Assembly (NCBI GenBank): GCA_030141605.1 | Contig: JAQGDQ010000118.1 | Location: 62,001-126,000 of the forward strand | DNA: 64,000 nucleotides | Direction of reading: 5' to 3' | DNA from: Tubiluchus corallicola | Lineage: Eukaryota > Priapulida > Priapulimorpha > Priapulimorphida > Tubiluchidae | Shown here: positions 35,178-46,000 of the stretch, in pieces | Numbering within the stretch: position 1 is the first letter of the stretch | Layout of the letters: the number at the start of each line of letters is the position of its first letter | Notes under the pieces: model-generated | What the model was told of the DNA's origin: nothing | Databases searched by the model: none | The model's input: the letters and a program-made list of their open reading frames with translations, nothing else | Position numbers and translations under genes: made by a program

Positions 35178-37319
35178 CTATGAAGCCAAGGGTACTGACT
35201 GCACTGTAACATTTTCCTGCAGTTTTGACGAAGCCAGTGTCTTGGCTTTCTTAATTACATAAACATACTTTGGAGGCACGCTTTTCTCGGGCAATGAACA
35301 TGTTACTGCTGATAGTGATGCCACATTTCCAAAAGAACTGCTTGTAGAAATATTCACAGCTTTAGATTGTATTGCTCCTGAGCTAGGAGTTACACTGACA
35401 TAAGATTTCGTCTGAGTGTTCTTCAATATGGGTTTTACTATACTGGCCAGTGAGGATTGCAATTGGCAATTTGCAGTGGTTGTTGGCAGTTGGTTTAATA
35501 GTTTCACGCTGCTACCCACTTTCGTTTGTCGTGGAAGTCTAATTACAGCCGGTGATATTCCACGAGGAGTTTTGCGCGCAGCCGGTTCACAGGCTGATGC
35601 TATAAACAAGTTATCTGAATTTGCGATGCTCGTCATGTAGTTGTCATTGGTAACATACTGAATGGCTGCATTATCATCTGTTACAGTTTGCTCTTCCACA
35701 AAACTAACAACACTAGGCCCCACCATAGCAGTCGCAGTACTAGCCTGAACAGTGTCTATCAAAACTTGCGTCCCATCAAGAACATTATCATAAATGCAAG
35801 TTGCATCATCAACGTTTGCAGACAAGATTGTTTCCTGCTGGGGTATTAAAGCGGGCTCTTGTGACTCCAACACTGCATCTCCAGGCAACAAATAAACCAC
35901 TTTCATTTCTTCACTCTGCAGCGCTATTGGTTCTGTTATGGACCACTGTACATTACTATCACATGTGACATGCATATTACTGGTAGTGTTATCGGGAAAA
36001 GTGATGACACTATCACCTGAAGATGTTTGCTGAACCAGTGAAGTTGCACTGCTGTTTTCAGTTTCACTTACCATAACGTCAGCTGGTAAGTCCACAATTT
36101 CACCTTCGACAGTCACTTCAACAGGTTCGATAATTTCTTCTTCCTTAACAACAGTCAACCACTGGGCATCATCATAAGCAGTAATAACCTGTGGGTCAAC
36201 TGTATGCACACTTGCAACAGACGTATTATTGAAATGTACTGTCTGAACATTAGGCTCAACTGGAACAGTGTTACTGGGAGCCTGTTTTGGCTTTATCAAG
36301 CTTTTCATTGGTGACTTTTGCACTACTTGAAAAGGAACACCTTTGTCAGAGGATTTGATTATAATCTGGGAGGACGTTGTTCCAAATGAATGTATGTAAT
36401 TCGTAGAGTTCGAGTTGCTGATTGAAACTGAAGGTACGGTGTTCACAGCAGAAACAACATTTGTGATAGAAGATAATTTTGGATAAACTACCTGTTGATT
36501 AATTTCAGCTTGACTTGCTTGTTTCTGTCTAGTATAGACTCGTGGAACTGCTGAAACAGGTGCTGCTGCACTTACTGGAATAACTGATTGAGCAGAAGAC
36601 CTTTGGGATACAGCGGATGTTTGGGAGCTGCTAGAACCAAGAAGTGGTATAAATTCGGAGTCACTCAGAGGCCCTTCTGATGCTGTCGTTGTAGAAGAGC
36701 TACTATCACAGTCAATATCAAGTTCACTGTTGAAACAATATCCACTATACTCACTACTATCAGCAGTAATGCCTAGTTCGTTTTTGAGATCCGACACTTT
36801 CTTTGCTGCATCGTGTAATCGCTTTTGCTGTTTCTTCAAACTGCTTTCATAATTTCTACTTCGTCTTTCGAGAACTTTAATATACCGCACAGCATTCCTC
36901 AAAATACTTAAGTTTGACATCTTGTCTCCATATTCTAAATGAGGCAGTTCCTTTTTTAACTTTTCAAACCCTTCTCTAAGTACGGCTCGGCGATTTTTTT
37001 CTAACAAATTGTGCATGTCACGATGGACTTCACGACTAAGTCCAGGGGTTTGCCGTTTGCACGGAGATACCTTTCTTATAGGAGATTTAGCAACTGACGT
37101 TATAACTTCTGAGATGGTATTGTCAACATTTTCCTCGATCTGAGAACTATCGTAAGTATCATAATACACTTCCACTAATGGCTGCCCTAGTGGAATGACG
37201 CTGTCGTCGCTATCAGACTCTCCTTCATCCTTCGAGTCTGAAGTTTTTAGCTCTATGAAAGCCGCAGCTTCCAAAAGTGCTTCAACACTTCTATTGTCTG
37301 CATCAGTTATTTGATCCAT
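35178..37319 (-). CDS. MNT: MNT/MXD-like bHLH-leucine zipper repressor with SID
   Basis: A single uninterrupted frame of 713 residues. ATG is at 37319, with an in-frame TAA five codons before the GTG that precedes it. Residues about 10-24, RSVEALLEAAAFIEL, match the Sin3-interacting (SID) helix of MAD/MNT proteins (LLEAAxxLE). Residues about 99-151 form the bHLH; HNLLEKNRR carries the His-Glu-Arg set that contacts E-boxes, and the loop and helix 2 (SNLSILRNAVRYIKVLERR) fit MNT best. A heptad region follows (about 150-183). The rest is Ser/Thr/Val-rich and probably disordered, with acidic stretches. Known family role: dimerises with MAX, binds CACGTG and recruits Sin3 to oppose MYC. The single coding exon is unusual in this intron-rich neighbourhood. 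It could be named MXD instead. Confidence 0.88.
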   Translation of the reverse strand: MDQITDADNRSVEALLEAAAFIELKTSDSKDEGESDSDDSVIPLGQPLVEVYYDTYDSSQIEENVDNTISEVITSVAKSPIRKVSPCKRQTPGLSREVHRDMHNLLEKNRRAVLREGFEKLKKELPHLEYGDKMSNLSILRNAVRYIKVLERRSRNYESSLKKQQKRLHDAAKKVSDLKNELGITADSSEYSGYCFNSELDIDCDSSSSTTTASEGPLSDSEFIPLLGSSSSQTSAVSQRSSAQSVIPVSAAAPVSAVPRVYTRQKQASQAEINQQVVYPKLSSITNVVSAVNTVPSVSISNSNSTNYIHSFGTTSSQIIIKSSDKGVPFQVVQKSPMKSLIKPKQAPSNTVPVEPNVQTVHFNNTSVASVHTVDPQVITAYDDAQWLTVVKEEEIIEPVEVTVEGEIVDLPADVMVSETENSSATSLVQQTSSGDSVITFPDNTTSNMHVTCDSNVQWSITEPIALQSEEMKVVYLLPGDAVLESQEPALIPQQETILSANVDDATCIYDNVLDGTQVLIDTVQASTATAMVGPSVVSFVEEQTVTDDNAAIQYVTNDNYMTSIANSDNLFIASACEPAARKTPRGISPAVIRLPRQTKVGSSVKLLNQLPTTTANCQLQSSLASIVKPILKNTQTKSYVSVTPSSGAIQSKAVNISTSSSFGNVASLSAVTCSLPEKSVPPKYVYVIKKAKTLASSKLQENVTVQSVPLAS

Positions 37320-38954
37320 CACTGAATGCGGCTTTTATCTAAGCATCTCTCAAAAGTTTTTATACCAGCACAAATGCCTGAAAAATATTCACCAGCATGA
37401 ATTGTAAGACGGTTGTCTTATCTCATGAGTTCAAAAAATGATAGTGGGGAGGAAGAAAATTTTTTTAAAGCTTTGTGAATGTTTAAAGCTGAATCGCAGA
37501 ATGTTTAGAATCAGTTGAAATCAAAGTTTGCTTATTTTGCTATTTTTCACTAGTTAGCAGTAGCGTTTTAAATTTTTTAAATGCACATTTTTGCACTTTG
37601 TTTTTAGTGTCACATTACTAAATTATTGCATAATTATCAATTATCATACAGTTTCTTTTTTGTATTGTATGAACATGTTCTGATAATTATGGTATAAAGG
37701 GCAACACTACTCGGCCACTAATACGATAATTTGACAGAAAATGTGATAAATTTTTGCATCCTTGCCAAAACAATGATATAATTTTTGCAATTTACATTTT
37801 AAATAAAAAGTATGCTGTTATATGAGTGTGCCAGGTAAGTATATGAATGTACAAATTACCTAGGCGATTAGACAGAAAGCAAAGTATTTTTATTGTCAGC
37901 CTAATGAATTTTCTAAAATCATCAGTCCTTTGACAATATTTCTCTTGAGAATCTTTGATAGATGCATAGAGGGCAACTATAATCTGCTGCTTCTGCTGAA
38001 GTACTCACCTAAAACACAAAAATAAGAAAAACTTGTCATATCATTTGAGTTAGTATTAAAGACCTAGCCACGCACTTTACCACAAAATTCATCGAAAACA
38101 CGTTTTCTGAATGACATGTGACTTGCATATTTCGGTGATATTTATTTTAGCCTAAGTGCAATTAGAATGTATTTTGAAGTACAAGGTGCTCTCCTATCAG
38201 ACTAGGATGGCAAAGGTAACAGCTAACTAATCATGGTATCTTGGCAAAAAAACTAAGACAATGTTAAGTCTGTAAATGGATGGGTGAAATCCTGGAATGT
38301 AACAGCCTTGCCTGATATATGCGTGCCATCACGGTTCAGTCTAGTATAGGCATGCCAACATAGTTCAAGCAGCACTCAGACTGTCCACAACAAACAAATA
38401 AAAAAAAGTAATAGGCAATCAAATATGTGACATAAAAATGGTAATGCAACATACTTAAACCAGCACTATTACACTGCCTACGTTTTTCTAGGCCATTATT
38501 TGTTGACACGCTTGTAGGCCACAAAACAGACCAGCAGGCATAACATATGGCAATTTTAGGTAATATTATAAGTTTTTAGGCATTACAATTCCTCACTAAA
38601 GTTATTCAATACTTACCACAAACAGGCAAAAAGTGCCATGTGAATAACTATTTATACACTAACGCCCAGTCGATTGACATATGGAGCCCATAACCTGTAT
38701 TTTTAGTTTCATTATTGCTACGATCGTAATGAGTTACAACCACAGGAGTTTGTAATGTACAGGCTTACAAATCTATTTTAAAAATGCGTTAGCTGGTGAA
38801 CTGTAATAAAAAATAAATAGCTTTCAAAATTAAAATTATGTATGTTTATTTTTTATTGTATTTTTCCTGCAATTTTTTACTAATATTATTAGGCGACATC
38901 ACAACCACCTATCAAGCAAAACTATCACCATCATTACTACCATCACACTACTAC

Positions 38955-39180
38955 CACTAGCTTCTTGTTCTTTTTCTTGCTGTCTTGTTCTTGTAGATTT
39001 TTCTTTGTTTTTTTTTCTAATTCGCCTTCGGCTTGTGTTTTTTTCTGTTCTTGCTACTGTTCTTTACTCGTCATGATCACTGTCATCATCATCATCTTTA
39101 CCGTAGCCATCTTTAGTCACTGTTGTTGTTCTTCTTTTTGTTGTTTCTTGGTCTGCTCCTTTTTCACTTGGAGTGTTGAA
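38955..39180. repeat. TTCTTG-rich low-complexity tract
   Basis: Pyrimidine-rich sequence (TTCTTGTTCTTTTTCTTGCT and similar) that translates as Phe/Leu/Cys/Ser runs. No gene signal. Confidence 0.6.
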
Positions 39181-39714
39181 GGGAAAATATTATTTGTTAG
39201 TTTTGTTAAGAAATTATGGATAAAATGGACAATAATTTGTCTCAAAATTAAAAGAAAATGGCATCGCGGAAACAGTACATCTCACTTGGCTGATGCAACC
39301 GTTAGGTTGTCTTGGGTGGCATGATGCTGACATCACGATCACTTCAAGTTGTATGGATGCTAGTAGCGAAGTCGTGCAACACAGTAAGCGACCCAAAGTT
39401 AAACGAAGACAGAATTACTACACAGAGAAGCACCTCAGAAATGTTACGAGAAAAACACTGCATGAACCAAGGACAAAGAGAGAAGCTTAGCAGACACTGA
39501 ACAATATGCCATAGATATTTAATAAAGAATATTTCATACACAAATACATGTACTCAAGAGATATGATCCTGAATGTAATCTATATTCTATATGCAGTGAT
39601 GTACAGACTTGAATAAACTTTCTTCTCATATTGCTCCTCAGGTTTCGGTCACATGCCAAAGATTGTCTTTTGAGAGATATCCCAAAACAAAACAAACAAA
39701 AAAGGAAATCACTT

Positions 39715-39930
39715 TAATCTTCTTCTTGTTGTTGCCACTGTTTTGTTGTATTGTTCCTTCTTCTTCCTCCATTTCTTCTTGTTCTTCTGATTGTTCTTGT
39801 TTGTCTTATTGTTCCTATTCTTTTTCTTCGTGTTGTTCTTGTTCTTCTTCGTCCCCTTGTTCTTGTTCTGCTTCTTCCTGTTGGTGGCAACGATGATCAT
39901 GATGGTGGTGGTGGTGATGGAGATGACGAT
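39715..39930. repeat. TTCTTG-rich low-complexity tract followed by GATGGTGGT units
   Basis: A long imperfect TTCTTG/TTGTTC repeat followed by GATGGTGGTGGTGGTGATGG. Open frames on both strands here are by-products of the repeat. Confidence 0.65.
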
Positions 39931-41236
39931 GAAGACTGTAACATAATCATGGCAGCGCTGATAGGGAAAAGAACAAAGGTGTTTGTGAAAATAATGTTCA
40001 GTGATGGATGATAAGGATACAATTGCTGGCCAAATTAAGCCATTTTCAACTGTTCATTGCCATTAAATACTTTGCTTGTAATACAGTAACTTCATAATAT
40101 ATAAAATAAATAGGTTTTAAAAACTGCAGCATCTCTGAAAATGCAGTTGACATTTAAAATTAATTTGTGCATAGGCAGTGTAGGCCTAAAATGCAATATG
40201 CACAGGCCTACTATCCCATAATTCCTGTACCATTTTGCAAATTTGTTGCCACTTGGTTGCTACATAGACAGTGTCTCTTCAAAGGACTAATCCAGAATTT
40301 TAATTTTCAGGCTCTTGAATGTAGTCAGTTCCAAATTAACTGACCTGTGCAATCAATGTTTTAGGTGACTAATGACAACAAAATTTATCATTGACTTGAT
40401 TTTACTACTTTAAACATGCAGTATTAACTTTTTAAACAATTACAGGTCTCTTCCTTTGATAATTTGTTAGCATTTAATCACAAGTTAACTTAGAGAAAAG
40501 CACATTTTATTCTTGCCAAAGTGCAGTCGTAAGTTTGCAGCAAATATACAATGAAAATTATTACTATTAGTTTTGATGCTCACATGCATAGATACTAAAT
40601 AGGCCTTACTCTTATTTAGCATGTCTTTTTAAATTAGGCCCTGATGGTCGATAACGTATTACAAAATTCGACGCCTGAGCACACGCATGAGCATGATAGT
40701 GAACTAACTGCATATCGTGCAACTGTACGAATGCGAATAGTACGCAATTATTTGTAAACTAATTAACATACTAAATATAGGACTAAATTATCACGGAAAT
40801 TATCAGAAATATTCACACATGACGTAAAACTAATAGAACAATGACCTACAGGCGTATAAACAAATCATAACCTATAAAAAAACGAGATGCAAAAGTGTAA
40901 CAACGCCACTTAAACCTAGGTCTACATAATTGTTTCCAATTTTACAGCTGAAGTTAGTTACTTTTTCTGACACAATTGTAACTAGTATTTTTTTATGTTA
41001 CTATAGCCAACCAAGCATTTTACTGGAGCTTACTCAACAATGATAAATAATGCACAGACTTTTTGTATCTTTTCCAAGACCTAAAAATCATAACGGCACA
41101 AAATATTGGTACTTGGGCACAGGCGCTAAGTCACGTGGTCTGCCGCAATAGTGAAGTTCTTGTTTTTACCACTTGGTGTTCTGATGTAGCCATTGTAACC
41201 ATTATGAGGTGAGTAGTAATCATTATGTTGTAACCA

Positions 41237-41569
41237 TTAAGAGGTGCACATTCTAGAAAGCGAATTCGAACCGAACTCCAGTATTTTGAATTGAGATTGG
41301 AACAGTTTCGAACAAGTTTTCGAACCACCAGTTCAAAAATAATACAATTATTCGATTTTGTTCGTGTAGTAAAACCAGTAATAATTTGTGTAAATTGTGA
41401 ACAGAAATCACATCTAAATTATGCTAACTGCACGATGTTTCAATCGTTTTAATGATAAAGACCGTATGTGGTTAAAGTGCTGTATTATTTGAATTTATAT
41501 TTTTAGGTTCGATAAGAATTTGAACATTTGCACTCGAACGTTCTATGCTCATCATTTACGATCATCAGT
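41237..41569. mobile_element. Diverged hAT-like MITE, second copy
   Basis: Clearly related to 42166-42574 in the same orientation. Shared pieces include GAATTGAGATTG, CAAGTTTTCGAACCA, ACAGAAATCACA, GTGCTGTATTATT / GTGCTGAATTATT and GCTAACTGCA. The ends (GAGGTGCACATTCTAG and CGTTCTATGCTCATCAT) resemble the same terminal repeats but are decayed. I cannot identify a target duplication with confidence. Confidence 0.6.
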
Positions 41570-42165
41570 AACGAGCAGTAACCATTTACGATTAACATTC
41601 CATCGATTTAACCTTGTTTTTCAAACTACTACACAAACAATAATATAAGAAATTAATGTTCTTACACTGCCTTATAAATTCTGACGATAGGACAATGGCA
41701 AGAACGGTTTTAATGGATAAAAAAACAAAAAAAGCTAAAAATGTTATTATAAAGAGATTGAAATCATAATGTTAACACCGCACATCATTTCTGATCTGAA
41801 AAATTGAAAAAAGAAAATATTCCAATGGCATTCTTCATTTCTGCCCATCTTTTTCTCTTCTCTCTTTCTTTCAATCTTTCCAACTGCATGGCACTATTCC
41901 TTATTACAGAATGTGGGCAGAACTATCAGATTTTTTGAAAACATTTTCAAACATGAATTAATAACATGTCAGACTATACTAAATAATACTGAGCCTTGTT
42001 ACTAAGTCGTATTAAAATTATGAACTAAAATTAAAAAAGTAGTTTTGTTTCAAGATTGATGGTATGAACTATGTAAAAACTTGTCATTCACACTTTGAAT
42101 AAAATGTTAATATACTTCTTAGTATTATTGTTCTCTGTATGCAGATAGTAATTATTAGTGATATC

Positions 42166-42574
42166 TAGATGTGAGCATTCTCTACCAGAAAGTGAATTCG
42201 AATAGAATCGAATTTGTGACTTTCGGATTCAAATCAAAACGAACTTCAGTATTTCGAATTGAGATTGAAACGTTTTCAAACAAGTTTTCGAACCATCAGT
42301 AAAAATTTGTCTTACAAAGATCATTCATATTACTCGATTTTGTTCTGATAATTTGTTTAATATTGTGCACAGAAATCACAGCTAAATTGTGCTAACTGCA
42401 TGGTGTTTCAATCGTTTTGGTGGTAAAGAACGTTTGTGATTGAAGTGCTGAATTATTCGAATCTATAGTTTTAGCTTCGAATCGAATTCGAACTATAAAA
42501 ACTCGTTAGAATCGAATTCGAACGTTCGAATTCAATTCGAACGTTCGAACTTGAACGCTCGATGCTCACCACTA
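42166..42574. mobile_element. hAT-type MITE, 409 bp
   Basis: Left end TAGATGTGAGCAT and right end ATGCTCACCACTA are inverted repeats. A perfect 8-bp target duplication GTGATATC flanks the element (42158-42165 and 42575-42582). Inside, the right side is packed with GAATTCGAA / CGAACGTTCGAA palindromic units. No coding sequence. It lies upstream of BCKDK. Confidence 0.85.
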
Positions 42575-43094
42575 GTGATATCTGCCAGGAAAACAAAAAT
42601 AAACATATCAGGCCCGAGATCTGTGATATACCAATGCAAGTGTGGCAAAAAGAACACAGCAACCAAAATTCTAAAGTTTTACTATACTACATATCCGTGA
42701 TGCCCTAGCAGTCGAGCACTTGTTCGTTGTGTTATCAAAATATTTGTTTTTATTTTTATTATAATGCTTTGTGATCATTGAGAAAAAATAATAAAAAAAT
42801 CTTTGTCAATTTGTTCTTGAACAAAGGAAATAGCCGCAACGAAAAACTTAATTACAACTGCAATAATCGATGTTCATAGACGTTCAGGGCAGATGAAAGT
42901 GATTTGGCATGCTAGCTGTCACATCTGCACGTCCATGTGAGAAACATGGTCGACGATGTTGTAGGTCGTTAAATTTAATTAATTTTTCGCGTCTGCATGC
43001 ACAGGAATTAACTTTCGAAAAATACGTTAGCTCACAAAAGCTCTTTGACTTCACGTCTTAGTATGAAGCTGCAGATGCCCAAGTTAACGTAATC

Positions 43095-46000
43095 ATGTCT
43101 TTGCAAAACGTGAATTTCTCCTTTAAGATAGGCGTAGGCGTTTTTGCAAGGAAAACGTCGTGCCCTAGGTTCTATTCAGTGCAAGGACAGGGAGCTAAAG
43201 AAAGACGTAAAACAATTTCCGGCTTTTACAATCACACAGCAGTCGATATCGCAGCTTCAAAGGTACTTTTGCAGTGCTGATAATAATGTTGTTGTATTTG
43301 CTTTTTTAATTTAATGAACTTTGACTGTACAGGTTTTGAACATGGACATTGAACTCTTTCATTTATTCATTTAACTTCAATTATTCGCCAGAATGACGAA
43401 GGAATTTCATCTTTTATAAAAATAGCTCCATTTCAAATTCAGTGTGCAAATTGTGTAGTTACTGCAATGTGAATATTTTCAGTCATATCTTTCCTTTGTT
43501 GTATAATTTCATCTGTGTTCCTGAATTTACTTTGAAAATTTATTTAAAATAATGGTCATGCTTTGATGTACAATAATGTATCTCTTTAAATTTGGCTTTT
43601 AATTTTTTCTTTTAGCCATCTGTTCGACTGACACCAGCTACCATGCTGTATGCTGGGAAAATTCCAGATGGAAGTCATCTTTTGGTAAGATACCTATTTT
43701 GTACAAACTAAATTGCATACATAGAGAGAGAGTACTTTGTAATTTTGCATAGTATTAATGTAAAATTTTCATTATGTGGTTTGGTGTATTCGCACTGTTT
43801 GTTGCAAACTATCCTATTTTTGCACCATCAGACCGTGCGACATGTTTAAGACTTGGTTTTACCATTTTTTCTATAATCGTGTTTGACGACAGGATACTGT
43901 GAACCACTGAAGAATTTTTGCAAGTATTACACAATTCATTGATGTAACTTTATATCAATTCTACTCATATTGTAACGGCCTCATAATTGCTGTTGCAATT
44001 AATCAATTTTATCGAAAGTAAATCAACTGTGGCATTCAACTAGCGCTCACTCGTAAATTAACGTGATCAATGATTGCTAATACAGTAAGAGTGAGATTTT
44101 GCACACTTCACCACCAATTTCTGTATTTAATTAACCATAGCACAGAGATCCTAAAGTGTCAATTAGAGATAAAGCAAAACATACAAAGTGAAATAACAGC
44201 CAAGAGCTTAATGTTCTAAAATTTCATAGAAATGCAACACTACTAATTATTAGGATCGATTGTCAGTTAACAGTCGTCAATTGCATTTGAAGATTGAAGA
44301 TTGATCATAGAAATGAGACTGATTCCCAACACTGTTAGTGGGGCAGCTAAGGTTATATACTAAAAGAACTGTGCATTTATTGACTAAAGCATGAAATGTT
44401 TTCCAGAGTTTTAATAGACCATAAAGTTCATTTTTAAATGTGGCGGCATTTGAGATTTGACCTCTGGGACTAGGTAAAGGGCAAAGACTTTCAGGCTGTC
44501 AAATTATTATTTTTTCTTATTTTTTCAGAGACATGACGGAAATTCTCAATGTTAGTGTTTTATGTTAACTATACACTGTGTCCAAACAAAGTCAAGTTAA
44601 TGTTTATGAGTTTTGGTTTATATTTTTCTTTTGGAAAAAATGCTGGTTTATGAGAAAAATCTGATTTTAGGATTCTCTGTTATACAAAAATTAGTATGAA
44701 TTTGTAGAAACAGGCAAAGTGTAAATGTTATGTGACAGCATTTATATAGCTTCTTTGTTGATTGTGTATGCAGAGAAGTGCCCAGTACTTGCACAAAGAG
44801 CTTCCGGTTAGAATTGCGCATCGTATTGCTGGATTTCGTGGTCTGCCTTTCATCGTTGGATGCAATCCCACAATTCTTCATGTACACGAGATGTATATTC
44901 GAGCATTTCAGTTGTTATCAGAATTTCCCATGGTATGATTGTTAGTAATATGTTGGTTTGTAGAATGTATTATGAATGTAGTTATCAAGTAAAATGAGAA
45001 CAATGTTGATCTGAACCTCACATTCTTCTCTCTTCGAGTGGCACTTATCTTTGTTAGGATACTTATCTAAATATGAGCACTGTATTTCTGTAGCACTTGC
45101 TATATTTACCACTTTATGCTAAACTTTGTGGGTAATTAGGGGTTTTAAAATAGATTACAGACTTCGAAATAGAAGAAAAATATACCAATATGTTGAAACG
45201 ACTTTTGGACGATCATCGAGATGTTGTAACGATGCTGGCTGAAGGTTTTCGAGAATGCAGAAAACATATTCAGGTATTACCTAAACCCTTTCCTTTAGAC
45301 GAAATGCTTAGTTCTTGGGGTCTTGTCTAGTTGTTTTAGGCAAGCTTGTCATCACTACTGCAGGTACCTTCCTATTGATTGCTAACACTGTGAGAAAATA
45401 GACTGATAGGTTCTGTATTTGCAAATAATTATGTATATCAATAACTTGACCTGTCAACTTTTTGAAGAAAAATGCATCGAATAAGTTAAATGCTCCGAAT
45501 GAGTTAGGTATTTTCACGGCTCACTATTTACTAATATTTTATTCAAATTGTGTATGTCAGTTTTTACCCGAGTTTCGTAGTATCTATATTGACAGCTTAA
45601 CAACTTTAGTATTATCATAATTAATTAATGATTTAATGAAGTTTTGTAACAAGGCTTAAAATGATTTTGAATATTGTGGCACTGCTAATTCAAATTTGAA
45701 ACTGTTTGAACAAAATGTGATAATTGAGCCCACATTCTGTAATAGGAAATCAGAGACGTAGCAAGGTGGAGATGACAGGGGGCAAGGGTGAGAGGCCGCA
45801 GAATTCTTCTAGAGGATGAGGGGTCACAAGTCAAACTCGGGGTGATTCTTAGAAAAAAAATTTTTATCTTTATCCCATCATTTCAAAAAAGGAAAGTCGG
45901 GTTCTGAGATGTGACTTCACCCATGAAACATATAATCAAAACATTAAAAGAGTAGGATGCCAGAAGTTTTTTTGCCCCTGGGTACCACAAGCACTTGCTA

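Larger units (their letters stand above)
37320..43094. other. Intergenic region between MNT-like and BCKDK genes
   Basis: Divergent upstream regions of the two genes, 5.8 kb. No protein gene is convincing. A minus-strand acceptor-like TTATTTTTGTGTTTTAG next to GTGAGTACTTC near 38005-38010 could mark a 5' UTR exon of the MNT-like gene. Low-complexity CTT/TTG-rich tracts at 38960-39180 and 39715-39900 give long but meaningless open frames. Two related hAT-like repeats lie at 41237-41569 and 42166-42574. Confidence 0.4.

Noticed and set aside
38965-39324. Long plus-strand open frame rich in Phe, Cys and Ser
   Set aside because: It follows a TTCTTG low-complexity tract; the composition is driven by the repeat and there are no domain or splice signals.
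39609-40011. Overlapping open frames on both strands
   Set aside because: These arise from the TTCTTG/GATGGT simple repeats; the minus-strand version is only Lys/Asn runs.
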